In this document: positions 9,137-18,963 of the stretch, piece by piece | Layout: the number at the start of each line of letters is the position of its first letter | How positions within the stretch are numbered: position 1 is the stretch's first letter | Assembly: GCF_003182155.1 (NCBI RefSeq) | Contig: NZ_QGTG01000006.1 | Location: 402,978-466,977 of the forward strand | Direction: 5' to 3' | Source of the DNA: Chitinophaga sp. S165 | GTDB lineage: Bacteria; Bacteroidota; Bacteroidia; Chitinophagales; Chitinophagaceae | Length of the DNA stretch: 64,000 bases | The notes under the pieces: model-generated | What the model was told of the DNA's origin: nothing | Seen by the model: only the letters and a program-made list of their open reading frames with translations | Databases searched by the model: none | Made by a program: the position numbers and the translations under genes

Positions 9137-10507
9137 ATGAGAAACATTTTTAGCTCTATTTGCATTTGCCTGGCATCGCTATCCGCTGCTGCACAGGTGA
9201 AGCCCTTCCAGCAAAACGACCGCGTGGTTTTCGTAGGTAACAGTATCACAGAAGCAGGCGCTTATGTGTCCTATGTCTATCTATATTACATGACACACTT
9301 CCCCGACAGGAAGATCATTATCATGAATGGCGGTGTCGGTGGCGACAAGGCATCCGATATTTACAGAAGATTAGACTATGACATCCTTGCGAAAAAGCCC
9401 AATACAATAGTGCTTACATTCGGTATGAATGATACCGGCTACTTCGAGTTCAATGGCACCGATGCGGAGAAGACCGCACGTGAACGTATCGCGGCTTCTA
9501 AAAAAGGCTACGAGATGATAGAAAAGCGCTTGCTGCAGCTGCCGGCTGTTCATAAAATACTGATGTCCTCACCGCCCTACGACGAAACTGCAAAGATCAA
9601 AGGCAACCTGTTCCCAGGCAAATCAAAAGCCTTGCTGGAAGTAGCTGCCTTCCAGGAGGCTGCCGCACAGAAGAACCACTGGCCTTTTGTAGACCTTCTG
9701 CGTCCTATGACAGCAATCAATAGCCGCCTCCAGCAGAAAGATTCCACTTTTACGATGATCGGTCCGGACAGGATCCACCCGGGTAACGCAGGACACCTGG
9801 TAATGGCGTCTATCTTCCTGAAAAGCCAGGGATTGAGCGGACAACCCATTGCCGATGTGCGTATTAACGCGGGTAAAGTACAACAGGCTACAAACTGTAA
9901 AATTAGCGGCCTCACAGCGACTACCAGCAAAGTAAGTTTTGACTATCTTGCAGGCGCACTGCCATTTCCTGTTGATACCGTTGCACGTATCTGGGGGAAT
10001 GATCAGAAACAATCCGATGCCCTGAACTGGATACCTTTTACAGAAGAGTTTAACCGTGAAATGTTGAAGGTAGCAGGCTTACAGTCAGGCGATTATAATC
10101 TGCTGATAGACGGACATAACATTGGTAAATGGTCTGCCAGCGACTTTGCCAACGGGATCAATCTGGCAACACAGCCGGAAACGCCGCAGTTTAAACAGGC
10201 ATATTCAATTATGCAGCTCAATCTCCGCCGCGCAGAAACTGAATCACGTTTTCGTAGTTACTACTGGGTGCAGAGTAACTTCTTCGAAAAAAGGAATATG
10301 TTAATGCAGGACAATGCTGCGGCAATAGATAGCGCCCGCATACATTCAAGAACGGACGGCTTTCTCCGTTTCCATGAGGGGAATTATGAAACTGCCATGT
10401 TCAAAGAGATGCGTGCAGCCTGGCAGGCAGAAATTGACACCATCATCAACCTGGTTTATCGCCTGAATAAACCTGTTGCGCATAAAATTGAGATCGTTAA
10501 AATCTGA
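9137..10507 (+). CDS. SGNH/GDSL-family hydrolase (probable carbohydrate esterase), secreted
   Basis: Serine esterase of the SGNH type, 456 residues, with a signal peptide (MRNIFSSICICLASLSAAAQ). The blocks are in order: block I VVFVGNSITEAGAY with the nucleophile Ser, block II GGVGGDKASDIYRRL with the Gly, block III TFGMNDTGYF with the Asn, and block V DRIHPGNAGH with the catalytic Asp and His. In glycan loci such enzymes remove acetyl or other acyl groups from sugars so that glycosidases can act. The C-terminal 200 residues form an extra region that I do not recognise, so the protein is longer than a bare SGNH domain. It starts 13 bases after the GH38 gene and ends 5 bases before GH92, so it is co-transcribed with both. 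The ester it cleaves is not evident. Confidence 0.9.
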   Translation: MRNIFSSICICLASLSAAAQVKPFQQNDRVVFVGNSITEAGAYVSYVYLYYMTHFPDRKIIIMNGGVGGDKASDIYRRLDYDILAKKPNTIVLTFGMNDTGYFEFNGTDAEKTARERIAASKKGYEMIEKRLLQLPAVHKILMSSPPYDETAKIKGNLFPGKSKALLEVAAFQEAAAQKNHWPFVDLLRPMTAINSRLQQKDSTFTMIGPDRIHPGNAGHLVMASIFLKSQGLSGQPIADVRINAGKVQQATNCKISGLTATTSKVSFDYLAGALPFPVDTVARIWGNDQKQSDALNWIPFTEEFNREMLKVAGLQSGDYNLLIDGHNIGKWSASDFANGINLATQPETPQFKQAYSIMQLNLRRAETESRFRSYYWVQSNFFEKRNMLMQDNAAAIDSARIHSRTDGFLRFHEGNYETAMFKEMRAAWQAEIDTIINLVYRLNKPVAHKIEIVKI

Positions 10508-10512
10508 TTATT

Positions 10513-12825
10513 TTGAAGACTATTGTTAAGCTACTGACAGCCACTGTTATTGCCATTCCATGTATCAGTTATGCACAGCAACCTGCTGACTATGTCAATC
10601 CATTCATCGGCGCAAGTACCAGCACGGATGCTGCAGGTACTTACCACGGCCTCGGGAAAACCTTCCCCGGTGCCGCAACGCCGTTTGGAATGGTGCAGGT
10701 GAGCCCTAACACCATTACCGGTGGTGATAATGGTTCCGGCTACAGTTATGAACATAAGACCATCGAAGGGTTTGCTTTTACACAGATGAGTGGTATCGGC
10801 TGGTATGGCGATCTTGGTAACTTCCTCGTAATGCCAACGACTGGTAAGTTACAGACAGCTGCCGGCAGGGCGGATCATCCGGAAGAAGGCTATCGTTCAA
10901 CTTACTCAAAGGAATCGGAAAAAGCAAGCGCAGGTTATTACTCAGTGCAACTCACAGAGCACAATATTAAAGCCGAAATGACAGCTGCGCCACATAGCGG
11001 CATACTCCGTTTCACTTTCCCGGCCAACCAGCAATCACGTATACAGATCGACCTGGCACGCAGAGTGGGAGGGACGTCCACCTGGCAGGAAGTGAAAGTG
11101 GTAGATAACCACACTATCTCCGGCTACATGCGCTGTACACCCGATGGCGGCGGCTGGGGCAACGGCGATGGTAAGGCTAACTATACAGTATATTTCTATG
11201 CACAGTTTAGTAAGCCCCTGTTTAAACATGGATACTGGATGGCGAACGTTAGTAACCCGCGCAAACGTGAAGACGTAGAAAGTGATCGCTATCAGCAACA
11301 GATCGCGAAGGCGACGGTAATACCAGGTCCGGGAGTCAAGGCGCTGTTAGGCAGGCACCATGGATTCTACACCGAGTTTGCTACGACCGAACAGGAAGTG
11401 GTGCTGATGAAAGCTGGTATATCCTTCGTCAGTGTTGCCGGAGCAAAAGCTAACCTGCAGGCAGAGATCAAAGACTGGGATTTCGATGGCGTACGCCAGA
11501 GAGCAAAAGACCTCTGGAATAATGCACTCGGTAAAATAGATGTTAAAGGCGGCACAGAAGAAGAAAAGAAGGTGTTCTACACAGCCCTGTATCACACAAT
11601 GATTGATCCCCGTGAATGCTCGGATGTAGACGGTAAATATTTTGGCGGCGATAAAAAGGTACATAAGAATAAAAGCTTCAGCAGACGTACGATCTTCAGC
11701 GGCTGGGACGTATTCCGCAGTCAGATGCCTTTACAAACTATCATCAACCCCCGTGTTGTAAACGATGAGATCAACTCACTGGTAAAACTGGCGGAAGAAA
11801 GTGATAGCGGCTATCTGGAACGCTGGGAAATCCTCAATGCCTACAGCGGTTGTATGATAGGCAATCCCGCAGTATCCGTAATTACAGATGCCTATGCAAA
11901 AGGCATACGTAACTTTGATACAAAGAAAGCCTATACCTTCGCAAAGAACACAGTAGACAAATTCGGTAATGGTGACAAAGGATATTCCACAGGTGGCTTG
12001 AGCGTATCACTGACTTTGGAGTACGCCTATTCCGACTGGTGTTTTGGTCAGTTCGCTGGTATGCTGAACAAAAAGGAAGACGAAAAGATATACACCGCAA
12101 AAGGTCTCAACTATCGTAATGTATTCGACAGCTCCAAAGCCTGGTTTCGCCCGCGCAACGACGATGGCAGTTGGGCTGCATGGCCGGAAGAAGGGCGTAT
12201 GAAGCAGGGCTATGGTACCATTGAAAGCAGCCCATATCAACAGGGCTGGTTTGTACCGCAGGATGTTCCGGGAATGATCGCCCTCATGGGAGGAAAAGAA
12301 AAGGCACTGGCCGATCTGACCAGTTTCTTTGACAAGGTACCGGCTAACATGATGTGGAATGATTATTATAATCATGCCAACGAGCCAGTGCATCATGTAC
12401 CTTTCCTGTTCAACTATCTCGGCGCACCGTGGCTCACACAGAAATGGACGCGCGAGATCTGTGCACGTGCCTATCATAATTCAGTAGAAGGCCTGGTAGG
12501 TAATGAAGACGTTGGCCAGATGTCTGCATGGTACGTACTGGCGGCAAGCGGTCTGCATCCCGTATGCCCGGGTAGTTCTCGTTATGAGATTACCAGTCCC
12601 GTGTTCGATTCCATTACACTTAAACTGGACCCGGTGTACGCCAAAGGTAAACAGTTCACAATTGTTGCCCGTAACAACAGTTCCCGGAACCGCTATATCC
12701 AGCGTGCATGGCTGAATGATAAACCGTATGATCTTTCACATATCGATCATGCAGATATAATCGCCGGTGGAAAGCTGGTCCTGGAAATGGGCAAGGAACC
12801 GAATAAAAGCTGGGGACTCCGTTAG
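10513..12825 (+). CDS. GH92-family alpha-mannosidase, secreted
   Basis: Glycoside hydrolase family 92 enzyme, a calcium-dependent exo-acting alpha-mannosidase in characterised members; 770 residues. The signal peptide runs from the start to about residue 21 (SYAQ). Family hallmarks are YVNPFIGAS at the mature N-terminus, KTFPGAATPFGMVQVSP, the middle ADHPEEGYRSTYSKESE region, FSGWDVFRSQMPLQTIINP, and GNEDVGQMSAWYVLAASGLH, where the catalytic acids lie. The start is TTG at 10513: no upstream in-frame ATG exists and this codon gives an intact signal peptide (MKTIVKLLTATVIAIPCISY). It begins only 5 bases after the SGNH gene. It is the last gene of the mannose locus, with a 92-base gap behind it. 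Confidence 0.92.
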   Translation: MKTIVKLLTATVIAIPCISYAQQPADYVNPFIGASTSTDAAGTYHGLGKTFPGAATPFGMVQVSPNTITGGDNGSGYSYEHKTIEGFAFTQMSGIGWYGDLGNFLVMPTTGKLQTAAGRADHPEEGYRSTYSKESEKASAGYYSVQLTEHNIKAEMTAAPHSGILRFTFPANQQSRIQIDLARRVGGTSTWQEVKVVDNHTISGYMRCTPDGGGWGNGDGKANYTVYFYAQFSKPLFKHGYWMANVSNPRKREDVESDRYQQQIAKATVIPGPGVKALLGRHHGFYTEFATTEQEVVLMKAGISFVSVAGAKANLQAEIKDWDFDGVRQRAKDLWNNALGKIDVKGGTEEEKKVFYTALYHTMIDPRECSDVDGKYFGGDKKVHKNKSFSRRTIFSGWDVFRSQMPLQTIINPRVVNDEINSLVKLAEESDSGYLERWEILNAYSGCMIGNPAVSVITDAYAKGIRNFDTKKAYTFAKNTVDKFGNGDKGYSTGGLSVSLTLEYAYSDWCFGQFAGMLNKKEDEKIYTAKGLNYRNVFDSSKAWFRPRNDDGSWAAWPEEGRMKQGYGTIESSPYQQGWFVPQDVPGMIALMGGKEKALADLTSFFDKVPANMMWNDYYNHANEPVHHVPFLFNYLGAPWLTQKWTREICARAYHNSVEGLVGNEDVGQMSAWYVLAASGLHPVCPGSSRYEITSPVFDSITLKLDPVYAKGKQFTIVARNNSSRNRYIQRAWLNDKPYDLSHIDHADIIAGGKLVLEMGKEPNKSWGLR

Positions 12826-12877
12826 TACATAATCTGACTATCGATAAATAAAATTTTGCTTTCTTTAAGCTGTCACG

Positions 12878-12891
12878 CGTGTGTACGCACG
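12878..12891. promoter_or_regulatory. 14-bp near-palindrome upstream of the sugar dehydrogenase
   Basis: CGTGTGTACGCACG reads the same on both strands at 12 of 14 positions and is centred on GTAC. It lies 27 bases before the ATG of the PQQ-type dehydrogenase in the 92-base gap after GH92. It could be an operator for a dimeric regulator. The short length makes chance a real alternative. Confidence 0.25.
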
Positions 12892-12917
12892 AAAAATGTT
12901 AATAACCTATTACCAAC

Positions 12918-15605
12918 ATGATCAGATTAAATCCCTTGATGCGGTTGACGATGTGGACAGTGATACTTGCTTCAGGAACGATAGCGAAAGGTCAGAATGC
13001 CACGAAACCTGAAGATAACAGGTTCACTAAAGTGGTCCTGCAGCAGAAGCTGGAGGAGCCTATGCAATTCCAGGTACTCAATGACGGAAAAGTATTATAC
13101 GCCGAACGTAAAGGCAAACTGAAACTGTACAATCCTGCCACCAACAAAATGGAGGTAATAGCAGAATTCAACGTAAGCCGTGAGTACGTAAGCAAAAAAG
13201 GCGAGCACTCTGAAGGGGAAGACGGTTTACAGGGCGTTATCCTGGACCAGAACTATGCAAAGAACCATTGGATCTATGTATACTATTCTCCCAAAGAAGT
13301 CTCAGTAAACCGCTTGTCACGTTTTACCTGGGCAGGAGGAAAATTAGACAGGCGTACGGAAAAGGTAATGCTGGACGTAGCCGTTCAACGTGAAGAATGT
13401 TGTCACGTAGGCGGTGGTATGGTGTTCGATAAAACAGGTAACCTGTACCTCAGTACGGGCGACAATACCTTCTCTCGTTCATCCGACGGTTTCACGCCCA
13501 TCGATGAACGTCCCGGCGAAAGCCCGAGAGACGCACAGAAATCATCAGGCAATACCAACGACCTCAGAGGTAAGATCCTGCGTATCCGTCCAAAGGCCGA
13601 TGGCTCTTACAGCATTCCCGAAGGGAACCTCTTCCCGCAGGGTACAGCCAAAACGCGCCCTGAGATCTACACCATGGGTAACCGTAATCCCTGGAGGCTC
13701 ACCATCGACAGTAAAACAGGCTGGTTATTCTGGGGTGAAGTAGGACCGGATGGCTCCAATTCCTCCGACTTGCGCGGACCAAAGTCATACGACGAGTTCA
13801 ACGTAGCTAAAAAGGCGGGTAACTTTGGATGGCCTTACTTCATCGGTAAGGAAGCCTACCGCGATTACAACTTCGCTACAAAAGAATCCGGCGAATGGTG
13901 GGACCCTGCAAAACCCGTTAACAACTCACCAAACAATACAGGCCTGAATACATTGCCTCCTGTGGAGAATCCGCTGATCTGGTATCCTTATGCTGCCAGC
14001 GAAGACTTCCCGCTGACAGGCAGTGGCGGCAGAAGTGCTGTCGGCGGACCGATCTTCTACCAGTCCGACTTCAGTAAAACTGCCAAAAGCCTTTTTCCGA
14101 CATACTACGAAGGCAAATGGCTGGTAACCGACTGGGTACGCGGCTGGATATTGTCAGTAACACTGGACGATCAGGGCAAGTTCGTTTCTATGGAACGTTT
14201 CCTGCCCGACCTGACCCTGCGTGGACCTATCGACATGAAGTTCGGTCCTGACGGTGCCCTCTATGTCCTGGAATACGGCAACGGTTACTTCAAAGACAAT
14301 CCCGAAGCAGAGCTCATTAAGATCGAATATAACGGCGGTAACCGTAAACCGGTGGTGCAGGTCGCCGCGAGCAAAACAGCCGGCCCATTGCCCTTAAAAG
14401 TGCAATTATCGTCAGCCGGTACCTCAGATGCTGACGGCGATTCATTGAGCTACAGCTGGAAGATCACCCGGAACGGAGCACCTGTAACAACTTACAAAAC
14501 CGCCGATCCTGAACTGCAACTCACCACAGCCGGTGTGTACAAGGCTACATTGACCGTAACCGATCCCGCCGGAGCAAAAAACAGCAAGTCTGTCGAGATC
14601 TCCGCCGGTAACGCTGTACCAGAAGTAGATTTCAAATTTACACAGGGCAACTCCAGTTTCTTCTTCCCTGGTAGCACTGTCAAATACGCCGTAAGCGTAT
14701 CCGACAAGGAAGACGGTAGCCTGGCAAATAAACGTATCCTGCCTTCACAGGTATCGGTATCTATCAACTACCTGTCAGAAGGTTATGATATGACGGTAGT
14801 AGCCCAAAACCAGAACAGGTTCGACGCTTCAGCCGCTCACGCAGGTGCCAAAGCCCTGATCAAAAAGAGCGACTGTAACGCCTGTCATGCACTGAATACA
14901 GCTTCTTTAGGCCCATCTTTCACAAAGGTGGCCATGAAATACAAAGACGATAAAACAGCACAGGCTAAGCTGACCAAAAAGGTGATCACCGGCGGCGCTG
15001 GTGTTTGGGGAGACGCAATGATGCCTGCCCACTCTTCCATGAGCAATGCTGAAGTAGGCTCTATCGTAAAATATATCTTAAGCTTAAGCGAGAAAAAAGA
15101 AGCACCTAAAAACCTGCCTGTTACCGGTACTTACACTACCAACGAGCAGGCCGGACAAACCAACAAAGGATCATTCATTTTCAGAGCGGCATATAAAGAC
15201 AAAGGCACTGCACTGGCGCCTGCACAGCAAGGCGAAAGCATTGTGGAATTACGCAATCCTAATATCCTTATCGCCGACGCCGATGATTCCCAGGGTATTG
15301 ACTTCAATGGAAACAGGTCCGTGGCTACCGTGAAAGAAAAAGGTGGTTATATACTGTTAAAACAAGTCGATCTCAGCGAACTGAAAGGCCTGACCGTATC
15401 CGGTACAAAGAGAGGCGGATGTGGCGCCTTTGAGGTGAGGCTTGATAAGATGGACGCGGCCCCTGTTGTTAAATCTGGTACTTCAGCTACTGAGGATAAT
15501 TCACTGACTGCACAACTGTCCGGAACGACCGGTAAACATGATGTATTCATTGTCTTCAATGAAGCAGGAGGTAAGATCACTTCAATTACAGTTAAGAATA
15601 AGTAG
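12918..15605 (+). CDS. Secreted PQQ-type sugar dehydrogenase fused to PKD, cytochrome c and a C-terminal binding domain
   Basis: Large multi-domain oxidoreductase, 895 residues, with a signal peptide ending near ASGTIAKGQN. The first 470 residues form a soluble-glucose/sorbosone-dehydrogenase-like beta propeller (GGGMVFDKTGNLYLSTGDNT; EIYTMGNRNPWRLTID; WGEVGPDGSN). A PKD domain follows (TSDADGDSLSYSWKI), then a cytochrome c domain with heme-binding C653-x-x-C656-H657 and a Met-rich segment (MMPAHSSMS). The last 150 residues look like a CBM6-type carbohydrate-binding domain. The natural reading is that sugar oxidation by the propeller passes electrons to the built-in heme. The gene stands alone between the GH92 gene and a terminator. 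The cofactor and sugar are inferred from the family. Confidence 0.85.
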   Translation: MIRLNPLMRLTMWTVILASGTIAKGQNATKPEDNRFTKVVLQQKLEEPMQFQVLNDGKVLYAERKGKLKLYNPATNKMEVIAEFNVSREYVSKKGEHSEGEDGLQGVILDQNYAKNHWIYVYYSPKEVSVNRLSRFTWAGGKLDRRTEKVMLDVAVQREECCHVGGGMVFDKTGNLYLSTGDNTFSRSSDGFTPIDERPGESPRDAQKSSGNTNDLRGKILRIRPKADGSYSIPEGNLFPQGTAKTRPEIYTMGNRNPWRLTIDSKTGWLFWGEVGPDGSNSSDLRGPKSYDEFNVAKKAGNFGWPYFIGKEAYRDYNFATKESGEWWDPAKPVNNSPNNTGLNTLPPVENPLIWYPYAASEDFPLTGSGGRSAVGGPIFYQSDFSKTAKSLFPTYYEGKWLVTDWVRGWILSVTLDDQGKFVSMERFLPDLTLRGPIDMKFGPDGALYVLEYGNGYFKDNPEAELIKIEYNGGNRKPVVQVAASKTAGPLPLKVQLSSAGTSDADGDSLSYSWKITRNGAPVTTYKTADPELQLTTAGVYKATLTVTDPAGAKNSKSVEISAGNAVPEVDFKFTQGNSSFFFPGSTVKYAVSVSDKEDGSLANKRILPSQVSVSINYLSEGYDMTVVAQNQNRFDASAAHAGAKALIKKSDCNACHALNTASLGPSFTKVAMKYKDDKTAQAKLTKKVITGGAGVWGDAMMPAHSSMSNAEVGSIVKYILSLSEKKEAPKNLPVTGTYTTNEQAGQTNKGSFIFRAAYKDKGTALAPAQQGESIVELRNPNILIADADDSQGIDFNGNRSVATVKEKGGYILLKQVDLSELKGLTVSGTKRGGCGAFEVRLDKMDAAPVVKSGTSATEDNSLTAQLSGTTGKHDVFIVFNEAGGKITSITVKNK

Positions 15606-15641
15606 CACACAAACAAATACTTATACATACTTTTCGCAGAA

Positions 15642-15669
15642 AGCCGGGCAGCAATGCCTGGCTTTTTTT
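15642..15669 (+). terminator. Rho-independent terminator after the sugar dehydrogenase
   Basis: AGCCGGGCA (15642-15650), loop GCAA, TGCCTGGCT (15655-15663), then a run of T. The nine-base stem has one G-T pair. It ends the dehydrogenase transcript 36 bases past its stop and separates it from the second Sus operon. Confidence 0.9.
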
Positions 15670-15802
15670 ATTTCCGGAAAATAAATGGCCGGTATGGCGG
15701 TAGGGACTTTTTGAGGTGTCTTTATGAATAGGGACAGGGACGCTTATGTCCTCATTAGCAGATTTTATCACCAAAAACAGAACGCTACCACGTATTGACG
15801 TT

Positions 15803-17512
15803 ATGAAACTGACCTTCATGTTCGCAGCACCCCTTTGCCTGTGTATAGGAATGGTTGCCCTGGTTTCCTGTGGCAAGAAAAACTTCCTGGATCAGACGGA
15901 GACATCCAACCTGGACGAAAAAGCTGTCTTTACCGACAGTGCCCGGACAGTAAATTTCCTTACCAACATTTACCTTGACATCGGCTTTGCCGAAGGCGCT
16001 ACCCGTTTCGGTAACGGCGGACTGGACGCTGCCTGTGATGAGGCGGAGCCACAGAAGTCGGCTTCTATCACCACCTCCGTGCAATTCGCTACAGGTACTG
16101 TCAATCCTTCCATTATCAGCGCCGATGCCTGGAATACCTGTTACACGAATATCCGGCGTGTGAACCAGCTCCTGAAACATCTGCCGGGAGCGCCTATACC
16201 TTCCTATATCCGTAACGCAATGGCGGCCGAAGCCCGTTTCCTTCGGGCATGGTACTATGCTTCCCTGCTGAAACACTACGGAGGCATTCCACTGTTAGGC
16301 GATTCCGTATTCAACGTAACCGATAAGATTCCTGCAGTCCGTAACACTTACAAAGACTGTGTGGACTACATCGTTTCAGAATGTGATGCCGCCGCAGGTG
16401 CACTGCCATTGGAACGTATCCGTGAAGACTACGGCCGTGCCAGCGGAGGTGCTGCAATGGCCCTCAAAGCACGTGTATTGCTGTATGCTGCCAGTCCGCT
16501 CTTCAACGGCGGTAATATCGATCCGCAGAATGCAGTGACCGGTTATACGGACAATGTTCAGGAACGTTGGAAGCTGGCCGCCGATGCCGCCGCCGCTGTA
16601 ATGTCCACCGGCGGATATTCTTTGAATGAAGACAACGCGACAGCGCCAGGTTATGGCTTCTATAAGTTATTTACCCTGCGCGTGAACCCCGAATACATAT
16701 TGGCAAAGATGCAGGGGGGGAACCGTGAGCTGGAAACTGCCTGGCAGCCGCCGTCCCGTGGAGGTGGGCAGGGTGGCTTTCCTTACCAGGATTTTGTAGA
16801 CGCTTTCAGCATGGCTAACGGTATGCCGATCACGGACCCTGCGTCTGGCTATCAACCGAACGATCCATACAAAGATCGTGACCCTCGGCTCGCATATTCC
16901 ATCATCCGTGACCAGACGCCGTTAATACAAAACAACGGACTCAAAGAACCGGTGAATATCTTTCTCAATGCCAATGGTGCCGGCGCCAGCCAGGACGCTG
17001 TACTCGCAGGTACGCCTACCGGTTACTATACCAACAAGATGCTGGACGAGAATATCGCCGCCAACTTTATCCACGGCTCTCAGCGCTGCTTCCCATTGAT
17101 GCGTTATGCAGAAGTGCTGCTCAACTTTGCAGAAGCTACAAATGAATATGATGGCCCTACACAAGCTGTATACGACGCCGTAGAACTTGTACGCAGGCGC
17201 GCCGGATTATCGCCGTATGAACTGCCTGACGGCCTTTCCCGCGATCAGATGCGTACGGCGATCCAAACAGAAAGGAGAGTGGAACTGGCTTTCGAAGGTC
17301 ACCGTTTCTGGGACGTAAGAAGATGGAAGATCGCGGAGCAGACACAGAACAAGACAATGAACGGCATGAAGGTCATCCGGAATGGTAGTAACGTCACCTA
17401 TACCGTCTTCCCTGTACGCAAGCATAACTTCCGCAACGCTATGTACCTGTGGGCAATTCCACAAAGCGAAACAGCGAAGTCGCCTGAACTAAAGCAAAAT
17501 CCACTCTGGTAA
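15803..17512 (+). CDS. SusD/RagB family outer-membrane lipoprotein, first gene of the second Sus operon
   Basis: Surface glycan-binding lipoprotein. I place the start at the ATG at 15803, which gives a clean lipoprotein signal (MKLTFMFAAPLCLCIGMVAL, then VSC with the acylated Cys). An ATG at 15746 in the same frame would put 19 polar residues in front of the signal peptide, which is unlikely. SusD features include AEARFLRAWYYASLLKHYGG, MRYAEVLLNFAEATNEY, VELVRRRAGLSPY and the tail TERRVELAFEGHRFWDVRRW with IPQSETAKSPELKQNPLW. It is clearly related to the SusD at 22049, sharing ELAFE-HRFWD-RRWKIAEQ. It is unusual that no SusC precedes it: the previous gene is an unrelated dehydrogenase behind a terminator. 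Confidence 0.92.
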   Translation: MKLTFMFAAPLCLCIGMVALVSCGKKNFLDQTETSNLDEKAVFTDSARTVNFLTNIYLDIGFAEGATRFGNGGLDAACDEAEPQKSASITTSVQFATGTVNPSIISADAWNTCYTNIRRVNQLLKHLPGAPIPSYIRNAMAAEARFLRAWYYASLLKHYGGIPLLGDSVFNVTDKIPAVRNTYKDCVDYIVSECDAAAGALPLERIREDYGRASGGAAMALKARVLLYAASPLFNGGNIDPQNAVTGYTDNVQERWKLAADAAAAVMSTGGYSLNEDNATAPGYGFYKLFTLRVNPEYILAKMQGGNRELETAWQPPSRGGGQGGFPYQDFVDAFSMANGMPITDPASGYQPNDPYKDRDPRLAYSIIRDQTPLIQNNGLKEPVNIFLNANGAGASQDAVLAGTPTGYYTNKMLDENIAANFIHGSQRCFPLMRYAEVLLNFAEATNEYDGPTQAVYDAVELVRRRAGLSPYELPDGLSRDQMRTAIQTERRVELAFEGHRFWDVRRWKIAEQTQNKTMNGMKVIRNGSNVTYTVFPVRKHNFRNAMYLWAIPQSETAKSPELKQNPLW

Positions 17513-17523
17513 AAACATTCCCA

Positions 17524-17955
17524 ATGAGATCAAAATTCCCGATATGCGTACTGATACTGTTGATGATCATCAGCGCATGCAAACAACAGGAAATAGCTGT
17601 GCCCGAGCAGGTAAAAGATCTTTCGGGAGAATGGCGCATTGTCAAAGCTGTTCGAAATGGTGTCGACATTACTACACTGACCGACTTTACACAGTTCAGA
17701 CTAAGCTTCAACAAAGAAAATCAATACAGCATCGAGCACCCACTACCTTTTGTAGTGAATAAAAACGGTAGCTATGCACTGGATGATCCGAAGTATCCCT
17801 TACGCATCACCTTCTCACAAACAGGTACAGATGCGCCGGTCAGCAGCAGCTTTGCGTATCCGGTAGTAGCTGGCAAGCGTAACCTGGTATTTACATTCAG
17901 TCCGGGGTGTACTTCCAACACATACCTGTATACATTAGAAAAAGTAGCACCCTAA
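17524..17955 (+). CDS. DUF5004-like lipoprotein
   Basis: Small exported lipoprotein, 143 residues, with signal peptide and lipobox (IISACKQQ). The mature part starts with LSGEWRIVKAVRNGVDIT and continues as a predicted beta-rich, lipocalin-like fold. This matches my memory of DUF5004 proteins, which sit beside DUF4961 proteins in Chitinophagaceae Sus operons. The biochemical role is unknown to me; a surface-exposed accessory glycan-binding protein is the plain guess. It starts 11 bases after the SusD stop and ends 21 bases before the DUF4961 gene. Confidence 0.75.
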   Translation: MRSKFPICVLILLMIISACKQQEIAVPEQVKDLSGEWRIVKAVRNGVDITTLTDFTQFRLSFNKENQYSIEHPLPFVVNKNGSYALDDPKYPLRITFSQTGTDAPVSSSFAYPVVAGKRNLVFTFSPGCTSNTYLYTLEKVAP

Positions 17956-17976
17956 TCCAATCCAATACAGCACGAT

Positions 17977-18942
17977 ATGAAAAGATACTTATGGGGCATC
18001 ATCGGCCTGTTTTTGTTACTACTGGCAGGTTGCGTATTCCTTGAAGGAGTGGATCAACCAACCAATCCAAAACCAGGCGAAGACATGACGATCGTCATGC
18101 ATACCCGCATCGACGTAGCAGACGGTGGCCGTTCAGGTACAAGGCTGATCATCGGCTTCCTGGCGCCAAAGGACTGGCAGGCTACAGCAAATACATCCAT
18201 CACATTTACTACAACAACATACGGTAACGGTAAAATGGTACCCGTGCCTTCCAGTGTAATAGCGACAAATGGTGAGAACTGGCCCGCTGCACTGAAAACC
18301 CGTTTTGGTATGGGTGGCAACTTCATGGCCGACAACCTTGAATGGGTGGTGTTCTGGACAGAGCAGGACTATAACGTACCACAGGGCGTAAAAGAGAACA
18401 TTGACATCACCATCGTAACGAAACCTGGCCCGGACAATGTACAGTTTAAAACCGGTTACTTCCTGGGTACCAGCTCCGAAGGACTGAGCGACGTATTTGG
18501 TTCTAACAATGTTTACAAGTGCCAGTTCAAAGACTGCTTCACGGTTTCAAACGGTGAGGGCGATCTGATCGACTTCTGTAATCCGCAGATAGCAGCGGTA
18601 ACGCCGGGAGTGGCGACAGACAATGATCTGCTCACCGTCTCTTTCGATCCAGACGTAGTACAGACTGCCCTCAGTGGAGCAGAAAATATCTACCTCTGTG
18701 CAAGAGGATATACACCTGGCGGAAAAGTATATGAAGCCTGTATACAAACAGATCAGTCTAAACTGAAGCCATATACCGGTAAGAAATCCGCTATCACTTT
18801 CTGGCCACGCGGTTACTTCAACATGCAGGAAGGAGAGGAGCTGGAGAAGATCGAATACTTCTTTACAGATGCTACAGGCACAGTACAGGTAGGCTATAGC
18901 AATACTGCCAACCCATTTGTATACACGTTCAAATGCCAATAA
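17977..18942 (+). CDS. DUF4961-like lipoprotein
   Basis: Exported lipoprotein, 321 residues (MKRYLWGIIGLFLLLLAGC, lipobox LAGC). The mature protein looks beta-rich and has two parts, the second starting near FCNPQIAAVTPGVATDND. I assign DUF4961 from overall resemblance and from its place next to a DUF5004 gene. The function is unestablished. In Sus operons such proteins are usually surface glycan-binding lipoproteins, and that is my inference here. It sits 21 bases after DUF5004 and 21 bases before the next susC. Confidence 0.75.
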   Translation: MKRYLWGIIGLFLLLLAGCVFLEGVDQPTNPKPGEDMTIVMHTRIDVADGGRSGTRLIIGFLAPKDWQATANTSITFTTTTYGNGKMVPVPSSVIATNGENWPAALKTRFGMGGNFMADNLEWVVFWTEQDYNVPQGVKENIDITIVTKPGPDNVQFKTGYFLGTSSEGLSDVFGSNNVYKCQFKDCFTVSNGEGDLIDFCNPQIAAVTPGVATDNDLLTVSFDPDVVQTALSGAENIYLCARGYTPGGKVYEACIQTDQSKLKPYTGKKSAITFWPRGYFNMQEGEELEKIEYFFTDATGTVQVGYSNTANPFVYTFKCQ

Positions 18943-18963
18943 CCGTCCCATAAAATTTATACA

